Source: Marisalimonas sp016777705 (GTDB taxonomy: Bacteria > Pseudomonadota > Alphaproteobacteria > Puniceispirillales > Marisalimonadaceae). Taken from it: a stretch of 64,000 nt of DNA. The notes under the pieces are model-generated. The model did no database searches, had not been told where the DNA came from, and worked only from the letters and a program-made list of their open reading frames with translations. Where the stretch lies: positions 992,001 to 1,056,000 of the forward strand of contig NZ_CP159808.1 in the NCBI RefSeq assembly GCF_047717795.1, written 5' to 3'. The translations under genes and the position numbers were made by a program. Shown one piece after another: positions 17,400 to 26,960 of this stretch. Within the stretch, counting starts at the first letter, position 1. Each line of letters begins with the position of its first letter.

Positions 17400-18836
17400 G
17401 TGCAATCTAAAAACTTAAAAAATATTATAGTTGTAGACGATGATAGAAGTATAAGAGTTGTTATTTCAACAGCTTTAACAAGGGCTGGTTATAATGTAAA
17501 ATCGAGTGGCACTGCTGCTGGTATGAGACGTTTAGTAGAATCTGATTTTGCTGATATACTTATAACTGACGTAGGATTACCAGATGGTGATGCATTAGAC
17601 GTTTTACCAAAACTTCAACATATGAAACCTAAATTAAAAATTATTGTAATGTCAGCAAGAACTACTCTTTTAACTGCAGTTAGAGCCAAAAAAAAAGGAG
17701 CATTTGAATACTTACCAAAGCCATTTGACTTAGATGAATTATTGAACCTAGTATCAAACACCTTTTCAGAACATAATAATATTGAAATTAAAGATAAAAT
17801 TACTTTACCAAAAAATATTTATGATTTAGGTCCTGTAGTTGGTAAATCTATGGCCATGCAAGAAATTTATAAGCTAATATCTAGATTAGTTAACACTAAC
17901 TTAAATTTATTAATATTAGGAGAAAGTGGAACAGGAAAAAAATTGATTGCAAAATCAATCCATGACTTAAGCTCTATTAATAATAAATTGTTTTTAAATC
18001 TAAGTATGGATGTATTTAATGATTATTCGTTAGATAATCTATTACAAAACATTCAAAAAAATCATAATAAAGATACCCAATCATTTGCATGTCTAAATGC
18101 ATGTTCAATACTTATAAGAAACGTTAGTGAATCATCATTACAGCAACAAAAAAATTTATTAGATTTTATAGAAGAAGATTTTTCACCTTATTTAGAAAAA
18201 ACTAATGATTTTATAAAACCTAGAATTATTGCATTAACAAAGAAGAATATTTTTAATGAAGTGGAAAAAGGTTTATTTAGAGAGGATTTGTTTTACAGAC
18301 TTAATGTTGTGCCTATAAAAATTCCATCATTAAAAGATAGGTTTGAAGATATTTCAGACTTAACTATATCTTTTTTAAATAGATATTCTTCTGAAAAAAA
18401 CATACATAGATTCATTACCCATGAAGGTATTAATTTATTAAAAGAACATTCATGGCCTGGTAATATTAGAGAATTAAAAAATGTAATAGAACGTATATGC
18501 TTATTATCATCATCTGAAGAAATCCAAACATCTTTAATAAAAGAAGTTATATCTGAGGATAGGTTATTTATTGATGAAACTGAAGAAGATAACTTGGAAA
18601 TCTATTTCAAAAAATATTTAAGTAAATATTTTATAAATTTTGATGAAAACCTAAACATTGATAATTTACATTCTAGTTTTATTTCAAAAATTGAAAAACC
18701 ACTTATTGAATCGACTTTGAAATTATTTAGAGGTAATCAAATTAAAGCTTCTAAATGTCTGGGTTTTAACAGAAATACATTAAGAACAAAAATTAATAAT
18801 TATGGGATTGAGGTTATAAAAAAAAGAAAACTTTAA
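17400..18836 (+). CDS. ntrC: NtrC-type response regulator with degenerate AAA+ domain
   Basis: The 478-residue protein starts at GTG. The receiver domain is intact (acidic DDD at 13-15, phosphoacceptor D57 in ITDVGLP, lysine in YLPKPF). The central AAA+ domain keeps Walker A (GESGTGKK, 174-181) and the arginine-finger region (GLFREDLFYRLNVVPI), but the GAFTGA loop that contacts sigma-54 is deleted, and where Walker B should read like LFLDE it has ILIRNV. The Fis-type helix-turn-helix at the C-terminus (NQIKASKCLGFNRNTLRTKI) is complete. It is therefore likely a DNA-binding regulator that works without sigma-54 and without ATP hydrolysis, as known for Rhodobacter capsulatus NtrC's sigma-70 mode; that is inference. 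Confidence 0.88.
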   Translation: MQSKNLKNIIVVDDDRSIRVVISTALTRAGYNVKSSGTAAGMRRLVESDFADILITDVGLPDGDALDVLPKLQHMKPKLKIIVMSARTTLLTAVRAKKKGAFEYLPKPFDLDELLNLVSNTFSEHNNIEIKDKITLPKNIYDLGPVVGKSMAMQEIYKLISRLVNTNLNLLILGESGTGKKLIAKSIHDLSSINNKLFLNLSMDVFNDYSLDNLLQNIQKNHNKDTQSFACLNACSILIRNVSESSLQQQKNLLDFIEEDFSPYLEKTNDFIKPRIIALTKKNIFNEVEKGLFREDLFYRLNVVPIKIPSLKDRFEDISDLTISFLNRYSSEKNIHRFITHEGINLLKEHSWPGNIRELKNVIERICLLSSSEEIQTSLIKEVISEDRLFIDETEEDNLEIYFKKYLSKYFINFDENLNIDNLHSSFISKIEKPLIESTLKLFRGNQIKASKCLGFNRNTLRTKINNYGIEVIKKRKL

Positions 18837-18896
18837 AGATATGTATTATTTTACTTATTTGCTTTATATTAAAGTTTGTTTTTATTGGATTTTAAT

Positions 18897-21077
18897 ATGT
18901 ATTTTTTAATTATTAATATTTTTAAACAAAAAATATACCCCTTATCACTTATTTTATCTTTTTTACTATTATTATTATTACATAGTTTTCTTCGGAGTTT
19001 CGACTTTGTAGATAATTATTTTAATATTTATCTATTAGTTTTATTTTTTATTACAATAATGTTATCTGTGTGTTTTTACATGTTTTTTAAAAACATTTCA
19101 GTTTTTTTTAATGATATTAAAAGTAAAAAAGCTGGTTTAGAACTTCAAAAAAAAATATTATTTACCTTCTCAATAATTGCTTTAACTCCAACAGTTATTA
19201 TTGCTTTATTTGCAGTATTTATTTTTGATACAACTTTAAATGGTTGGTTTAATAAAAAAATTTCAACGGCTATTACCCAATCAGTTGAAGTTGCAAATAA
19301 ATACTTGCTTGAACATCAAAATGCAATGAGAGGTGATATTCTTGAATTGGCTAATGTTTTAAATGTAAATGCAAATATTTTATCATCTGATAAACAAAAA
19401 TTTAATAAATATTTAAATAATTATACACTTAAACATGATTTATCTGAAGCTGTCATTGTCGATTCCATAGGTAATGTTTTAGCCTCTTCAGGTTTTGTTT
19501 TTCAGTATACGTATACAGAAATTTCCCAAAATTATTATAATAAATCAAACCAAGGTGAGATAATCATAGCTAAAGAAGATGATTCAAATAAAATGAGAGC
19601 ATTTTTAAAATTATCTCAATATATTGATGCTTATTTATTAATAACTAGGTTTGTTGACGAAAAAGTCTTAAATGCTATTGAAAGTACTTCTATTGCCGTT
19701 TCTGATTATCAATCTATAGAACTAGATCAATTTGATTTTAAAATATCATTTGTTTTATTATTTATCCTCTTAACAACATTTATTTTATTAATTGCTATGG
19801 TAATTGGTTTAAATATAGCCAATAAATTAGTAGGGCCTATAAGTTCATTAATAGGTGCTGCAGAGGAAGTAGGAAGCGGAAACCTTAATTATAAGATTAC
19901 TAATCAAGTTTTGAACAATATAAATATTAATGAATTAAAAAGACTTGGCCAAGCATTTAATAAAATGATTTTAGATTTGAAAACAAATAGATTAGATTTA
20001 GAGCTTGCTAATGATCAGTTAGATAAGAGAAGAAAATTTTCTGAATCTGTATTATCTGGAGTTTACTCAGGTGTAATAGGTTTAGATAAAGATCTTAAAA
20101 TAAATTTACCTAATTTGACTGCATCTAAAATACTAAATATATCTATTACAAATAGTTATGGTAAATTTTTAATAGATGTTGTTCCTGAGTTTTCTGATTT
20201 AATAAAACATTTATTAAAAACTAAAAATGATGTTGTTGAAGATAAGATCGAGATAATTAAAGAAGATAAAGTTTTAAATTTAATAACAAGGATTGTTGTT
20301 CAAAAATCAGATAATTTGATTTTAGGTTATGTGCTTACCTTTGATGACATTACTTCACTAATTGCAGCCCAAAAAATGGGAGCATGGTCAGATATAGCAA
20401 GACGAATAGCACATGAAATAAAAAACCCATTAACTCCTATACGCTTAGCATCTGAAAGATTAATAAATCTTCTGAAAAATAATAAAAGATTGGATAAAAA
20501 AAAATTTGAAGAATGTCTTAATATGATCAATCGTCAAGTTGATGATATACATCATTTAGTTGATGAATTTTCATCATTTGCAAGAATGCCTTCTCCAAAA
20601 CTAAAAATTATAAATATAACAAAAGTCATAAATGATTATTTAACACCTTTAGTTGCTTCATTTGCTAATATAACAATCACAGTAGATAATATTATCCCAT
20701 CTGCTTTAATTATGGGAGATGATAAGCAAATTAGACAAGCTATTAGTAATTTAATAAAAAATTCATACGAAAACTTATCAATGAATAAAATAAAAGATGG
20801 CAAAGTTTCATTTTTTTATAAAGTAAATAAAGATACTGTTTCGATATCTATTCATGATAACGGAACAGGTATAAATAGTTCTGAGGTTTCTAACATTACA
20901 GAGCCATATTTCACTACGAAAAAAGGTAATTCTGGCCTTGGCTTGTCTATTACCAAAAAAATAATTGATGATCATAATGGTTCAATATTAATTAAAAATT
21001 TAAAATCAGGAAATGGTATCAATATATTATTAAAATTTCCTTTAACTAAAGATAAATATAAAATAAGAGTTTTCTAG
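18897..21077 (+). CDS. ntrY: NtrY-type membrane sensor histidine kinase
   Basis: I start at the ATG at 18897 (726 residues). The N-terminal part has three or four membrane helices, then a periplasmic sensor region (about residues 125-275), another membrane helix near 285-307, a HAMP domain, a PAS domain, and the kinase core: phosphoacceptor H506 in IARRIAHEIKNPLTPIRLA, N box NLIKNSYENL, and G box GNSGLGLSITKKII. This is the layout of NtrY, which in alphaproteobacteria senses redox or nitrogen-related signals and phosphorylates NtrX. Its stop is directly followed by the ntrX start. The signal it senses cannot be read from sequence. Confidence 0.93.
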   Translation: MYFLIINIFKQKIYPLSLILSFLLLLLLHSFLRSFDFVDNYFNIYLLVLFFITIMLSVCFYMFFKNISVFFNDIKSKKAGLELQKKILFTFSIIALTPTVIIALFAVFIFDTTLNGWFNKKISTAITQSVEVANKYLLEHQNAMRGDILELANVLNVNANILSSDKQKFNKYLNNYTLKHDLSEAVIVDSIGNVLASSGFVFQYTYTEISQNYYNKSNQGEIIIAKEDDSNKMRAFLKLSQYIDAYLLITRFVDEKVLNAIESTSIAVSDYQSIELDQFDFKISFVLLFILLTTFILLIAMVIGLNIANKLVGPISSLIGAAEEVGSGNLNYKITNQVLNNININELKRLGQAFNKMILDLKTNRLDLELANDQLDKRRKFSESVLSGVYSGVIGLDKDLKINLPNLTASKILNISITNSYGKFLIDVVPEFSDLIKHLLKTKNDVVEDKIEIIKEDKVLNLITRIVVQKSDNLILGYVLTFDDITSLIAAQKMGAWSDIARRIAHEIKNPLTPIRLASERLINLLKNNKRLDKKKFEECLNMINRQVDDIHHLVDEFSSFARMPSPKLKIINITKVINDYLTPLVASFANITITVDNIIPSALIMGDDKQIRQAISNLIKNSYENLSMNKIKDGKVSFFYKVNKDTVSISIHDNGTGINSSEVSNITEPYFTTKKGNSGLGLSITKKIIDDHNGSILIKNLKSGNGINILLKFPLTKDKYKIRVF

Positions 21078-22478
21078 ATGATAAAAAATAATATATCTAT
21101 TCTTATAATCGATGACGAAAATGATATTTGCGAGATGGTTTCAATAATACTTAAAGATGAAGGTTATAAAACTAAAACAGCAAATAATTTTGACGAAGCT
21201 ATTAATATTATTCAAAATGAAAATATTAGTCTTATAATTACTGACATATGGATGAACAATAATACTAAAGCTGGTTTAGAAATTTTACAGTGGAGTAAAA
21301 AATATAATTCCTTAATACCTGTTATTATGATGTCTGGCCATGGCAACATTGAAACTGCTATGATAGCTGCAAAAACTGGAGCTTTTGATTTTATAGAAAA
21401 ACCTTTTAAATCTGAACGATTATTATTACTAGTTGAAAAAGCTTTAAATGATCGTAATTTAAAAATAAAAATATCTGATTATGAAGCCAAAGAAAAAGAG
21501 CGACTGGAACTTATTGGTAAATCTTTAGCTATCAGAAATATTAAAGCACAGTTAAATAAATTATCTACTAATAATAGTAGAATTTTAATTACAGGCCCAT
21601 CTGGATCAGGAAAAGAACTAGTAGCAAGGTTAATTCATAAAAAATCAATTAGAGATTCTTTCCCTTTTATTATTGCATCTTGTGCAACTTTATCGCCGGA
21701 AAGAGTTGAACAAGTATTATTTGGCTGGAGCAATCTTACTGATAAAAATAATATTAATAACTCTAATGTTGGTTTATTTGAACAAGCAAATCATGGAACT
21801 CTTTTTTTTGATGAAATTTGTGACTTACCTCTTCAAACACAAGGTAAAATAGTTCAAGCCATCCAAGATCAAAGTTTTTATAAAATAGACTCAAATAATA
21901 AAGTTCATGTAGATGTTCGCATTATCTCAGCTAGTAACCAAAATCTATTAAAATCAATTGAAAAAGGAATTCTTAGGGAGGACTTGTTTTACAGACTTTC
22001 AGTGGTTCCAATTGAGATGCCACCATTAAATAAGCGTACCGAAGATATAAATAGTCTTGTTGAATACTTTTTTAAATTATTAACAAAAGATTTAACAAGT
22101 TTTAACTTAAATTTATCACCTGAAACATTAGCAATATTCCAAAATTATGATTGGCCTGGTAATGTTCGTCAACTTGAAAATGTTTTAGAATGGTTGATTA
22201 TTATGCATGGATCTCAAAAAGATTATTTAATCAAACCAACTGATTTACCTCCTGAAATTTTAGGGCATGACTCTATGATTAATAAAAAAAATAATGCTTC
22301 TGATTTAGAATTATCTTTAAAAGATGCAAGGAAAATTTTTGAAGCAAATTACCTAAAACAACAATTAATTAGATTTAAAGGAAATATAGCAAGAACATCT
22401 AATTTTGTTGGTATGGATAGATCTGCATTACACAGAAAGATAAAAGAATTGGATATCAATATTAATAAATTCAATTAA
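21078..22478 (+). CDS. ntrX: NtrX-type response regulator
   Basis: The 466-residue partner of NtrY has a receiver domain (acidic DDE at 12-14, phosphoacceptor D56, lysine in FIEKPF), an AAA+ domain with Walker A (GPSGSGKE) and an intact Walker B (GTLFFDEICDLPL), and a C-terminal Fis-type helix-turn-helix (GNIARTSNFVGMDRSALHRKI). The GAFTGA loop is replaced by an Asn-rich stretch after LFGW. As far as I recall, alphaproteobacterial NtrX proteins commonly lack a true GAFTGA, so this one is ordinary, unlike the NtrC upstream whose Walker B is also gone. Confidence 0.93.
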   Translation: MIKNNISILIIDDENDICEMVSIILKDEGYKTKTANNFDEAINIIQNENISLIITDIWMNNNTKAGLEILQWSKKYNSLIPVIMMSGHGNIETAMIAAKTGAFDFIEKPFKSERLLLLVEKALNDRNLKIKISDYEAKEKERLELIGKSLAIRNIKAQLNKLSTNNSRILITGPSGSGKELVARLIHKKSIRDSFPFIIASCATLSPERVEQVLFGWSNLTDKNNINNSNVGLFEQANHGTLFFDEICDLPLQTQGKIVQAIQDQSFYKIDSNNKVHVDVRIISASNQNLLKSIEKGILREDLFYRLSVVPIEMPPLNKRTEDINSLVEYFFKLLTKDLTSFNLNLSPETLAIFQNYDWPGNVRQLENVLEWLIIMHGSQKDYLIKPTDLPPEILGHDSMINKKNNASDLELSLKDARKIFEANYLKQQLIRFKGNIARTSNFVGMDRSALHRKIKELDININKFN

Positions 22479-22509
22479 CTTGTTTGATATAAAAACTAAA
22501 GGTAATTAA

Positions 22510-23895
22510 ATGAAACAAAAAATAATAATTTGTGGTGCAGGTAGAGTTGGAATTTCTATTACTGAACATCTTTCTAACGAAGGTTTTGACATTACTGTTA
22601 TTGACTCAAATGTTGATGCCATTCAAAAAGCTACTGAGCTATATGATGTTCAAGGAGTACTTGGTCTAGCATCGCACCCCAATGTTCTTGAAGATGCCGG
22701 AATTAATGATGCTGACATGATTATTGCTGTCACACAATCTGACGAGATTAATATTGCCGCTTGTCATATTGCAAAATCTATATTTTCTACTCCTACAATG
22801 ATAATTCGTATTAGATCAAAAGCTTATCTTGAACCAAGGTATGTTGAATATTTATTAAAAGATGTAAAAGTAAATCGTATAATTTCTCCTGAAGATGAAG
22901 TTGCATCTGCCATTGTAAATCAATGGAGAACTCCAGGTGCATTTGATGTTGCAGAATTTGCTCGATCTTCTGTAACAATGTTAGGTGTATCTTGTAAAAA
23001 TGATTGTCCAATACTTGATACTCCCTTAAGAAACCTAATTGATTTATTCCCTGATTTATCTGTTACTGTAATGGCTATTATAAGGGGTACTATACTTATA
23101 GTACCAAGAGGTGGTGATGACATTATTTTGTCTGGTGATAGAGTTTATTTAGCTTGTCCAACAATGCAAATTGATAGAACTTTAAAGGCATTCGGTCATG
23201 CAGAAATTACAGCTGAAAAAGTAACAATATCAGGAGCTGGAGCAATAGGTATAAGAGTAGCAGAAGAAATACATAAAATATCTCCTGAAACTAATTTAAC
23301 AATTTTAGAATTAGATAAAGATAAAGCTAGATATGCTGCAGAAACTCTTGAGTACGCAACTATCATATCGGGTGATTCATTAGATCCAGAAATAATAAAA
23401 GAGGCTAGACTAGGTCAAGGTGAAACTTACATTGCAGCTACCAACAACGATGAAGTTAATATCTTATCGTCTTTATTAGCTAAAAGATCAGGTGCCTCTC
23501 ATACAGTAGCTTTAATAAATTTACCTGTTTTTATACCTTTATTTAATTCTCTTGATCTAGAAGGTGTTGTTAGTCCACCTAATCTCACATCTTCATCTAT
23601 TCTTCAAGAAGTTAGAAGTGGACAAATAGAACATGTACATTCAATTATAGAAGAATTTGGTGAGATTATCTCTTTTGAAGCATTGAAATCTTCTTCTATT
23701 GTTGGTAAAAAATTAAAAGATATTAAATTACCCAAGGATGTATCTCTTGGAGCTATAGTTAAAGAAGACCAATCTATCTTATCACCAAGAGGTATCACTA
23801 TTATTGAAGCAGGAGACATCGTAGTAATGTTTGTACCAGTAAAGTCAATGAAAAAAGTTGAAGAGCTATTATCAGTTAACTTGGATTTTTTTTAA
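22510..23895 (+). CDS. trkA: Trk potassium uptake regulatory protein TrkA
   Basis: TrkA is the cytoplasmic NAD(H)-binding gating subunit of Trk/Ktr potassium uptake. The 461-residue protein shows the expected duplication: an RCK/TrkA_N domain (GAGRVGISITEHLSNEGF, then TVIDSN) with TrkA_C, then a second copy (GAGAIGIRVAEEIHKISPE, then LTILELD) with TrkA_C. AAAGG precedes the ATG. No trkH/trkG channel gene is in the window. Position after ntrX is the usual alphaproteobacterial one. The stop overlaps the start of the next gene by one base. Confidence 0.95.
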   Translation: MKQKIIICGAGRVGISITEHLSNEGFDITVIDSNVDAIQKATELYDVQGVLGLASHPNVLEDAGINDADMIIAVTQSDEINIAACHIAKSIFSTPTMIIRIRSKAYLEPRYVEYLLKDVKVNRIISPEDEVASAIVNQWRTPGAFDVAEFARSSVTMLGVSCKNDCPILDTPLRNLIDLFPDLSVTVMAIIRGTILIVPRGGDDIILSGDRVYLACPTMQIDRTLKAFGHAEITAEKVTISGAGAIGIRVAEEIHKISPETNLTILELDKDKARYAAETLEYATIISGDSLDPEIIKEARLGQGETYIAATNNDEVNILSSLLAKRSGASHTVALINLPVFIPLFNSLDLEGVVSPPNLTSSSILQEVRSGQIEHVHSIIEEFGEIISFEALKSSSIVGKKLKDIKLPKDVSLGAIVKEDQSILSPRGITIIEAGDIVVMFVPVKSMKKVEELLSVNLDFF

Positions 23896-24743
23896 TGCCA
23901 AATATAACATATATTAATGGAAAGTACTTAAATTATGAAGACTCTAAAATTCATGTAAATGATAGAGGATATCATTTTGGAGATGCTGTTTATGAAGTTA
24001 TTGTATTTAACAAAAATATTTTTTACGATTTTGATGGTCATATACAAAGATTATTTAAGTCATTAAAATCTTTAGAAATTAAATTTTCACTATCCTCATC
24101 ATCATTAAAAATAATTATAAACAACCTTATTAGATTGAATAAAGCTATTATAGGCAGTGTTTACATACAAGTTTCAAGAGGGGTGGCAGAGAGAAATCAT
24201 AGCTTTCATGGTTTAAACATAGAACCAATTTTAACTATTATACTTACGAAAAAATCAAATATTCAAAATGATTTAAACGGTGTGAAAGCGATTACTTTAA
24301 ATGATAATAGATGGTCCCGACCAGATATAAAAACAACACAACTTCTTCCAAATGTGTTGGCAAAAACTTTAGCTAATAAAAATAATGCCTATGAAAGTAT
24401 TTTTATTGATAATGAAGGTTACGTTACGGAAGGATCGAGTTCTAACATATGGGTTTTAAATAAAGAGAATCAATTGATTACCAGAAATCTTGATGGAAAA
24501 ATTCTATCAGGTATAACTAGAAATTCTATTTCTTTATTTGCAAAAAAAAATAATATAACGGTAGTTGAAAAGAAATTTACTCAAATTGAACTTTATAATG
24601 CTAAAGAAGTTTTTTTAACAAGTGCCTCATCTTTTATTATGCCAATTGTTAAAATTGATGACCAAAATATAAATCAAGGCCTTGTTGGAAATATTTCTTT
24701 AGAATTAAGAAAATTATATTTTGATAATTTTAAACACTCATAA
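23895..24743 (+). CDS. dat: D-amino-acid aminotransferase (class IV PLP aminotransferase)
   Basis: The 282-residue protein is a fold type IV aminotransferase. Motifs include HVNDRGYHFGDAVYEVI, the arginine of FDGHIQRL, the PLP-lysine region IKTTQLLPNVLAK, and the glycine loop EGYVTEGSSSNIW. In the same position in rhizobia and brucellae the gene is annotated D-alanine aminotransferase, so it probably supplies D-Glu or D-Ala for peptidoglycan; branched-chain aminotransferase or ADC lyase activity cannot be excluded from sequence. The start overlaps the trkA stop. In relatives hfq follows; here hflX begins 7 bases after the stop. Confidence 0.85.
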   Translation: MPNITYINGKYLNYEDSKIHVNDRGYHFGDAVYEVIVFNKNIFYDFDGHIQRLFKSLKSLEIKFSLSSSSLKIIINNLIRLNKAIIGSVYIQVSRGVAERNHSFHGLNIEPILTIILTKKSNIQNDLNGVKAITLNDNRWSRPDIKTTQLLPNVLAKTLANKNNAYESIFIDNEGYVTEGSSSNIWVLNKENQLITRNLDGKILSGITRNSISLFAKKNNITVVEKKFTQIELYNAKEVFLTSASSFIMPIVKIDDQNINQGLVGNISLELRKLYFDNFKHS

Positions 24744-24750
24744 TTAAATT

Positions 24751-26061
24751 ATGAATAATTATAATATATTTTTACTATTACCAATTTTTAAAAACTTAAA
24801 ATTTTTACAAAACGAAATTTTTAATCAAGAAAATTTTATTTCACGCTCTGCTGAAACCCGAAGTTTAGGAGAAGCGTTAAATAGTAAAATTTTTTATGAA
24901 AAAATTATTAATATTTCAATACCTAAATCTTCATTATTTTTTTCTTCAACAGTAATTAATGAAATTATATCAAATTTTAATCTTGATTTAATTGATTTAA
25001 TAATTGTCGATTGTTCATTATCTCCTGTTCAACATAGAAATTTAGAAAAAGCTTTTAATAAAAAAATAATTGATAGGACACAGTTGATAATTGAAATATT
25101 TGGTTTGCGAGCCAAAACCAAAGAGGGAAAGCTGCAAGTAGAATTAGCTAATTTAAGTTTTCAAAAAACAAGATTAGTTAGATCATGGACTCATTTAGAA
25201 AGACAAAGAGGTGGTTTAAGTAAAGTTGGTGGACCAGGAGAAAGTCAATTAGAATTAGATAAAAGAATAATTGATACAAAAATTAAACAAATAAAAAATC
25301 TATTAATCACTGTAAAGAAAACAAGAGAGTTGCAAAGAAGAAGAAGAAAAATAAATTCAAAGTTAATTTTTTCTTTAGTTGGTTATACTAATAGTGGTAA
25401 ATCTTCAATTTTTAATAATTTAACAAAAGCTGAAGTTTTAGTGAAAGATATGGTATTCGCTACTCTTGACACTAAAATGAGTCTAGTCAATTTTCCTGAG
25501 AAAAAACAAATTATTCTTACGGATACAGTTGGTTTTATTTCAGCTTTGCCTACTGAGCTCATCACTGCATTTAATGCTTCTTTAGAAGAGCTTTTTTCTG
25601 CTGACTTTTTATTATTAGTTCATGATTTATCAAACGAAAACGTTGAAAATCAAGCTAATTTGGTAATACAAACTCTATTTCAAATTGGTTTTTCTGAACA
25701 AGACTTGGAAACTAAAATTATTCATGTGTTTAATAAACAAGATTTAAATTCAGATACTACAGACATCAAAATTAAATATATGGATAAATTTATTTATACT
25801 TCAGCTGTTGAAAAGAATGGTCTTGCTGGATTAAAGCAGCTTATTTTCAATTTACTTGAAAAGAATTTTTTAAATATTAATTTTTCAATACCTTTAAATA
25901 ATCAAAGCATAAATTCTTGGCTTTATAAAAACTCTTATGTTTATGACAATAAGATTTGTCAAATAGACTTTGAAATTAATAAAATAAAAGTCAAAATTTC
26001 TTCTGTTAATCTGAATAAATTTAAATCAAAGTTTCCACATATAAATTTTAATTTTATATAA
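24751..26061 (+). CDS. hflX: HflX-family GTPase
   Basis: HflX is a GTPase that binds the 50S subunit and splits stalled ribosomes. The 436-residue product has the N-terminal HflX domain with the ribosome-facing GLRAKTKEGKLQVELA, the glycine-rich RGGLSKVGGPGESQLELD, a coiled coil, and the G domain: G1 GYTNSGKSS, G3 DTVGFI, and G4 NKQD. The C-terminal part is short. It normally stands next to hfq, which is not here. No clear ribosome binding site precedes the ATG. Confidence 0.94.
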   Translation: MNNYNIFLLLPIFKNLKFLQNEIFNQENFISRSAETRSLGEALNSKIFYEKIINISIPKSSLFFSSTVINEIISNFNLDLIDLIIVDCSLSPVQHRNLEKAFNKKIIDRTQLIIEIFGLRAKTKEGKLQVELANLSFQKTRLVRSWTHLERQRGGLSKVGGPGESQLELDKRIIDTKIKQIKNLLITVKKTRELQRRRRKINSKLIFSLVGYTNSGKSSIFNNLTKAEVLVKDMVFATLDTKMSLVNFPEKKQIILTDTVGFISALPTELITAFNASLEELFSADFLLLVHDLSNENVENQANLVIQTLFQIGFSEQDLETKIIHVFNKQDLNSDTTDIKIKYMDKFIYTSAVEKNGLAGLKQLIFNLLEKNFLNINFSIPLNNQSINSWLYKNSYVYDNKICQIDFEINKIKVKISSVNLNKFKSKFPHINFNFI

Positions 26062-26081
26062 TTTAAATTGCATGAGTAATT

Positions 26082-26960
26082 ATGTTAAGTAACATTATAA
26101 ATAGTAAATCAATTAGAAATGAAATATTAGATTTTATTGTTAACATTTTGATAGATGTTAATGAAAAAATTGTTTTAAATTATTTTAATAAACTTACACC
26201 AAAAGATATTGACATAAAGAGCTCTACTGATGATTTCGTAAGTGTTGCTGACAAAAAGTGTGAAGATTATATAACTAAAAAACTTTCTAATTTCCTTGAT
26301 AACACCAAGATTATAGGTGAAGAAACTGCTTTTCTTGATAAAGAAAATTTTTTAAGTTTATTAAATGAACCACTGTTGTGGGTGATTGACCCCATTGACG
26401 GAACAAAAAATTATATAAATGGTAATGAAAACTTCTGTTCAATGATATCATTAGTTAAACATTCTTTTCCAATAGCTTCCTTTATTTATAAACCTTTACA
26501 AAGGCAATTTATTTATGCATTTAAAGGTATTGGTGCCTATATATTTGATTTAGAAACTAAACAGTCGAATAAATTAAATTTAGAGCTAGACCCTTTAAAT
26601 AAAATTATTGGTTCAGGTGGTACTAAAGGTATACCCGAAGTTTTTAGGAAATCCATTTTAAGTAATTTACGATCTTTTACTAAAAGAGTGTTTGTTGGTT
26701 CTGCCGGTATAGAAACCATGATGCTAGTTACTAATAAAATTCAATTTATTTTTCATGGTAGAGTTACGCCATGGGATCACTCACCATTAGATCTTATTAT
26801 AAAAGAAGCTGGAGGTTGTGTCTATATGGCTAGGTTTAAAGAAGAGTTTAATATTAAATCTAAAGGGCCTATTTTAGCTGCCACTAATAGTAATATATGG
26901 GATGAAGTAAGAGAAATTGCAATTCCTCAAAGCAACCTATATAGGAAACGATTAATTTAG
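26082..26960 (+). CDS. Inositol monophosphatase-family phosphatase
   Basis: The 292-residue protein carries the metal-binding motifs of the lithium-sensitive phosphatases: GEETAF near residue 86, DPIDGTKNYING near residue 105, and WDHSPLDLIIKEAGG near residue 230. Family members act on inositol phosphates, fructose 1,6-bisphosphate, histidinol phosphate or 3'-phosphoadenosine nucleotides (CysQ); I cannot decide which. The family suggests a soluble magnesium-dependent enzyme. It follows hflX by 20 bases and overlaps the convergent SDR gene by four bases. Confidence 0.85.
   Translation: MLSNIINSKSIRNEILDFIVNILIDVNEKIVLNYFNKLTPKDIDIKSSTDDFVSVADKKCEDYITKKLSNFLDNTKIIGEETAFLDKENFLSLLNEPLLWVIDPIDGTKNYINGNENFCSMISLVKHSFPIASFIYKPLQRQFIYAFKGIGAYIFDLETKQSNKLNLELDPLNKIIGSGGTKGIPEVFRKSILSNLRSFTKRVFVGSAGIETMMLVTNKIQFIFHGRVTPWDHSPLDLIIKEAGGCVYMARFKEEFNIKSKGPILAATNSNIWDEVREIAIPQSNLYRKRLI

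Noticed and set aside
21078..22478. NtrX as a second anomalous sigma-54 activator
   Set aside because: It lacks GAFTGA, but Walker A and B are intact and, from memory, alphaproteobacterial NtrX proteins commonly lack this loop.
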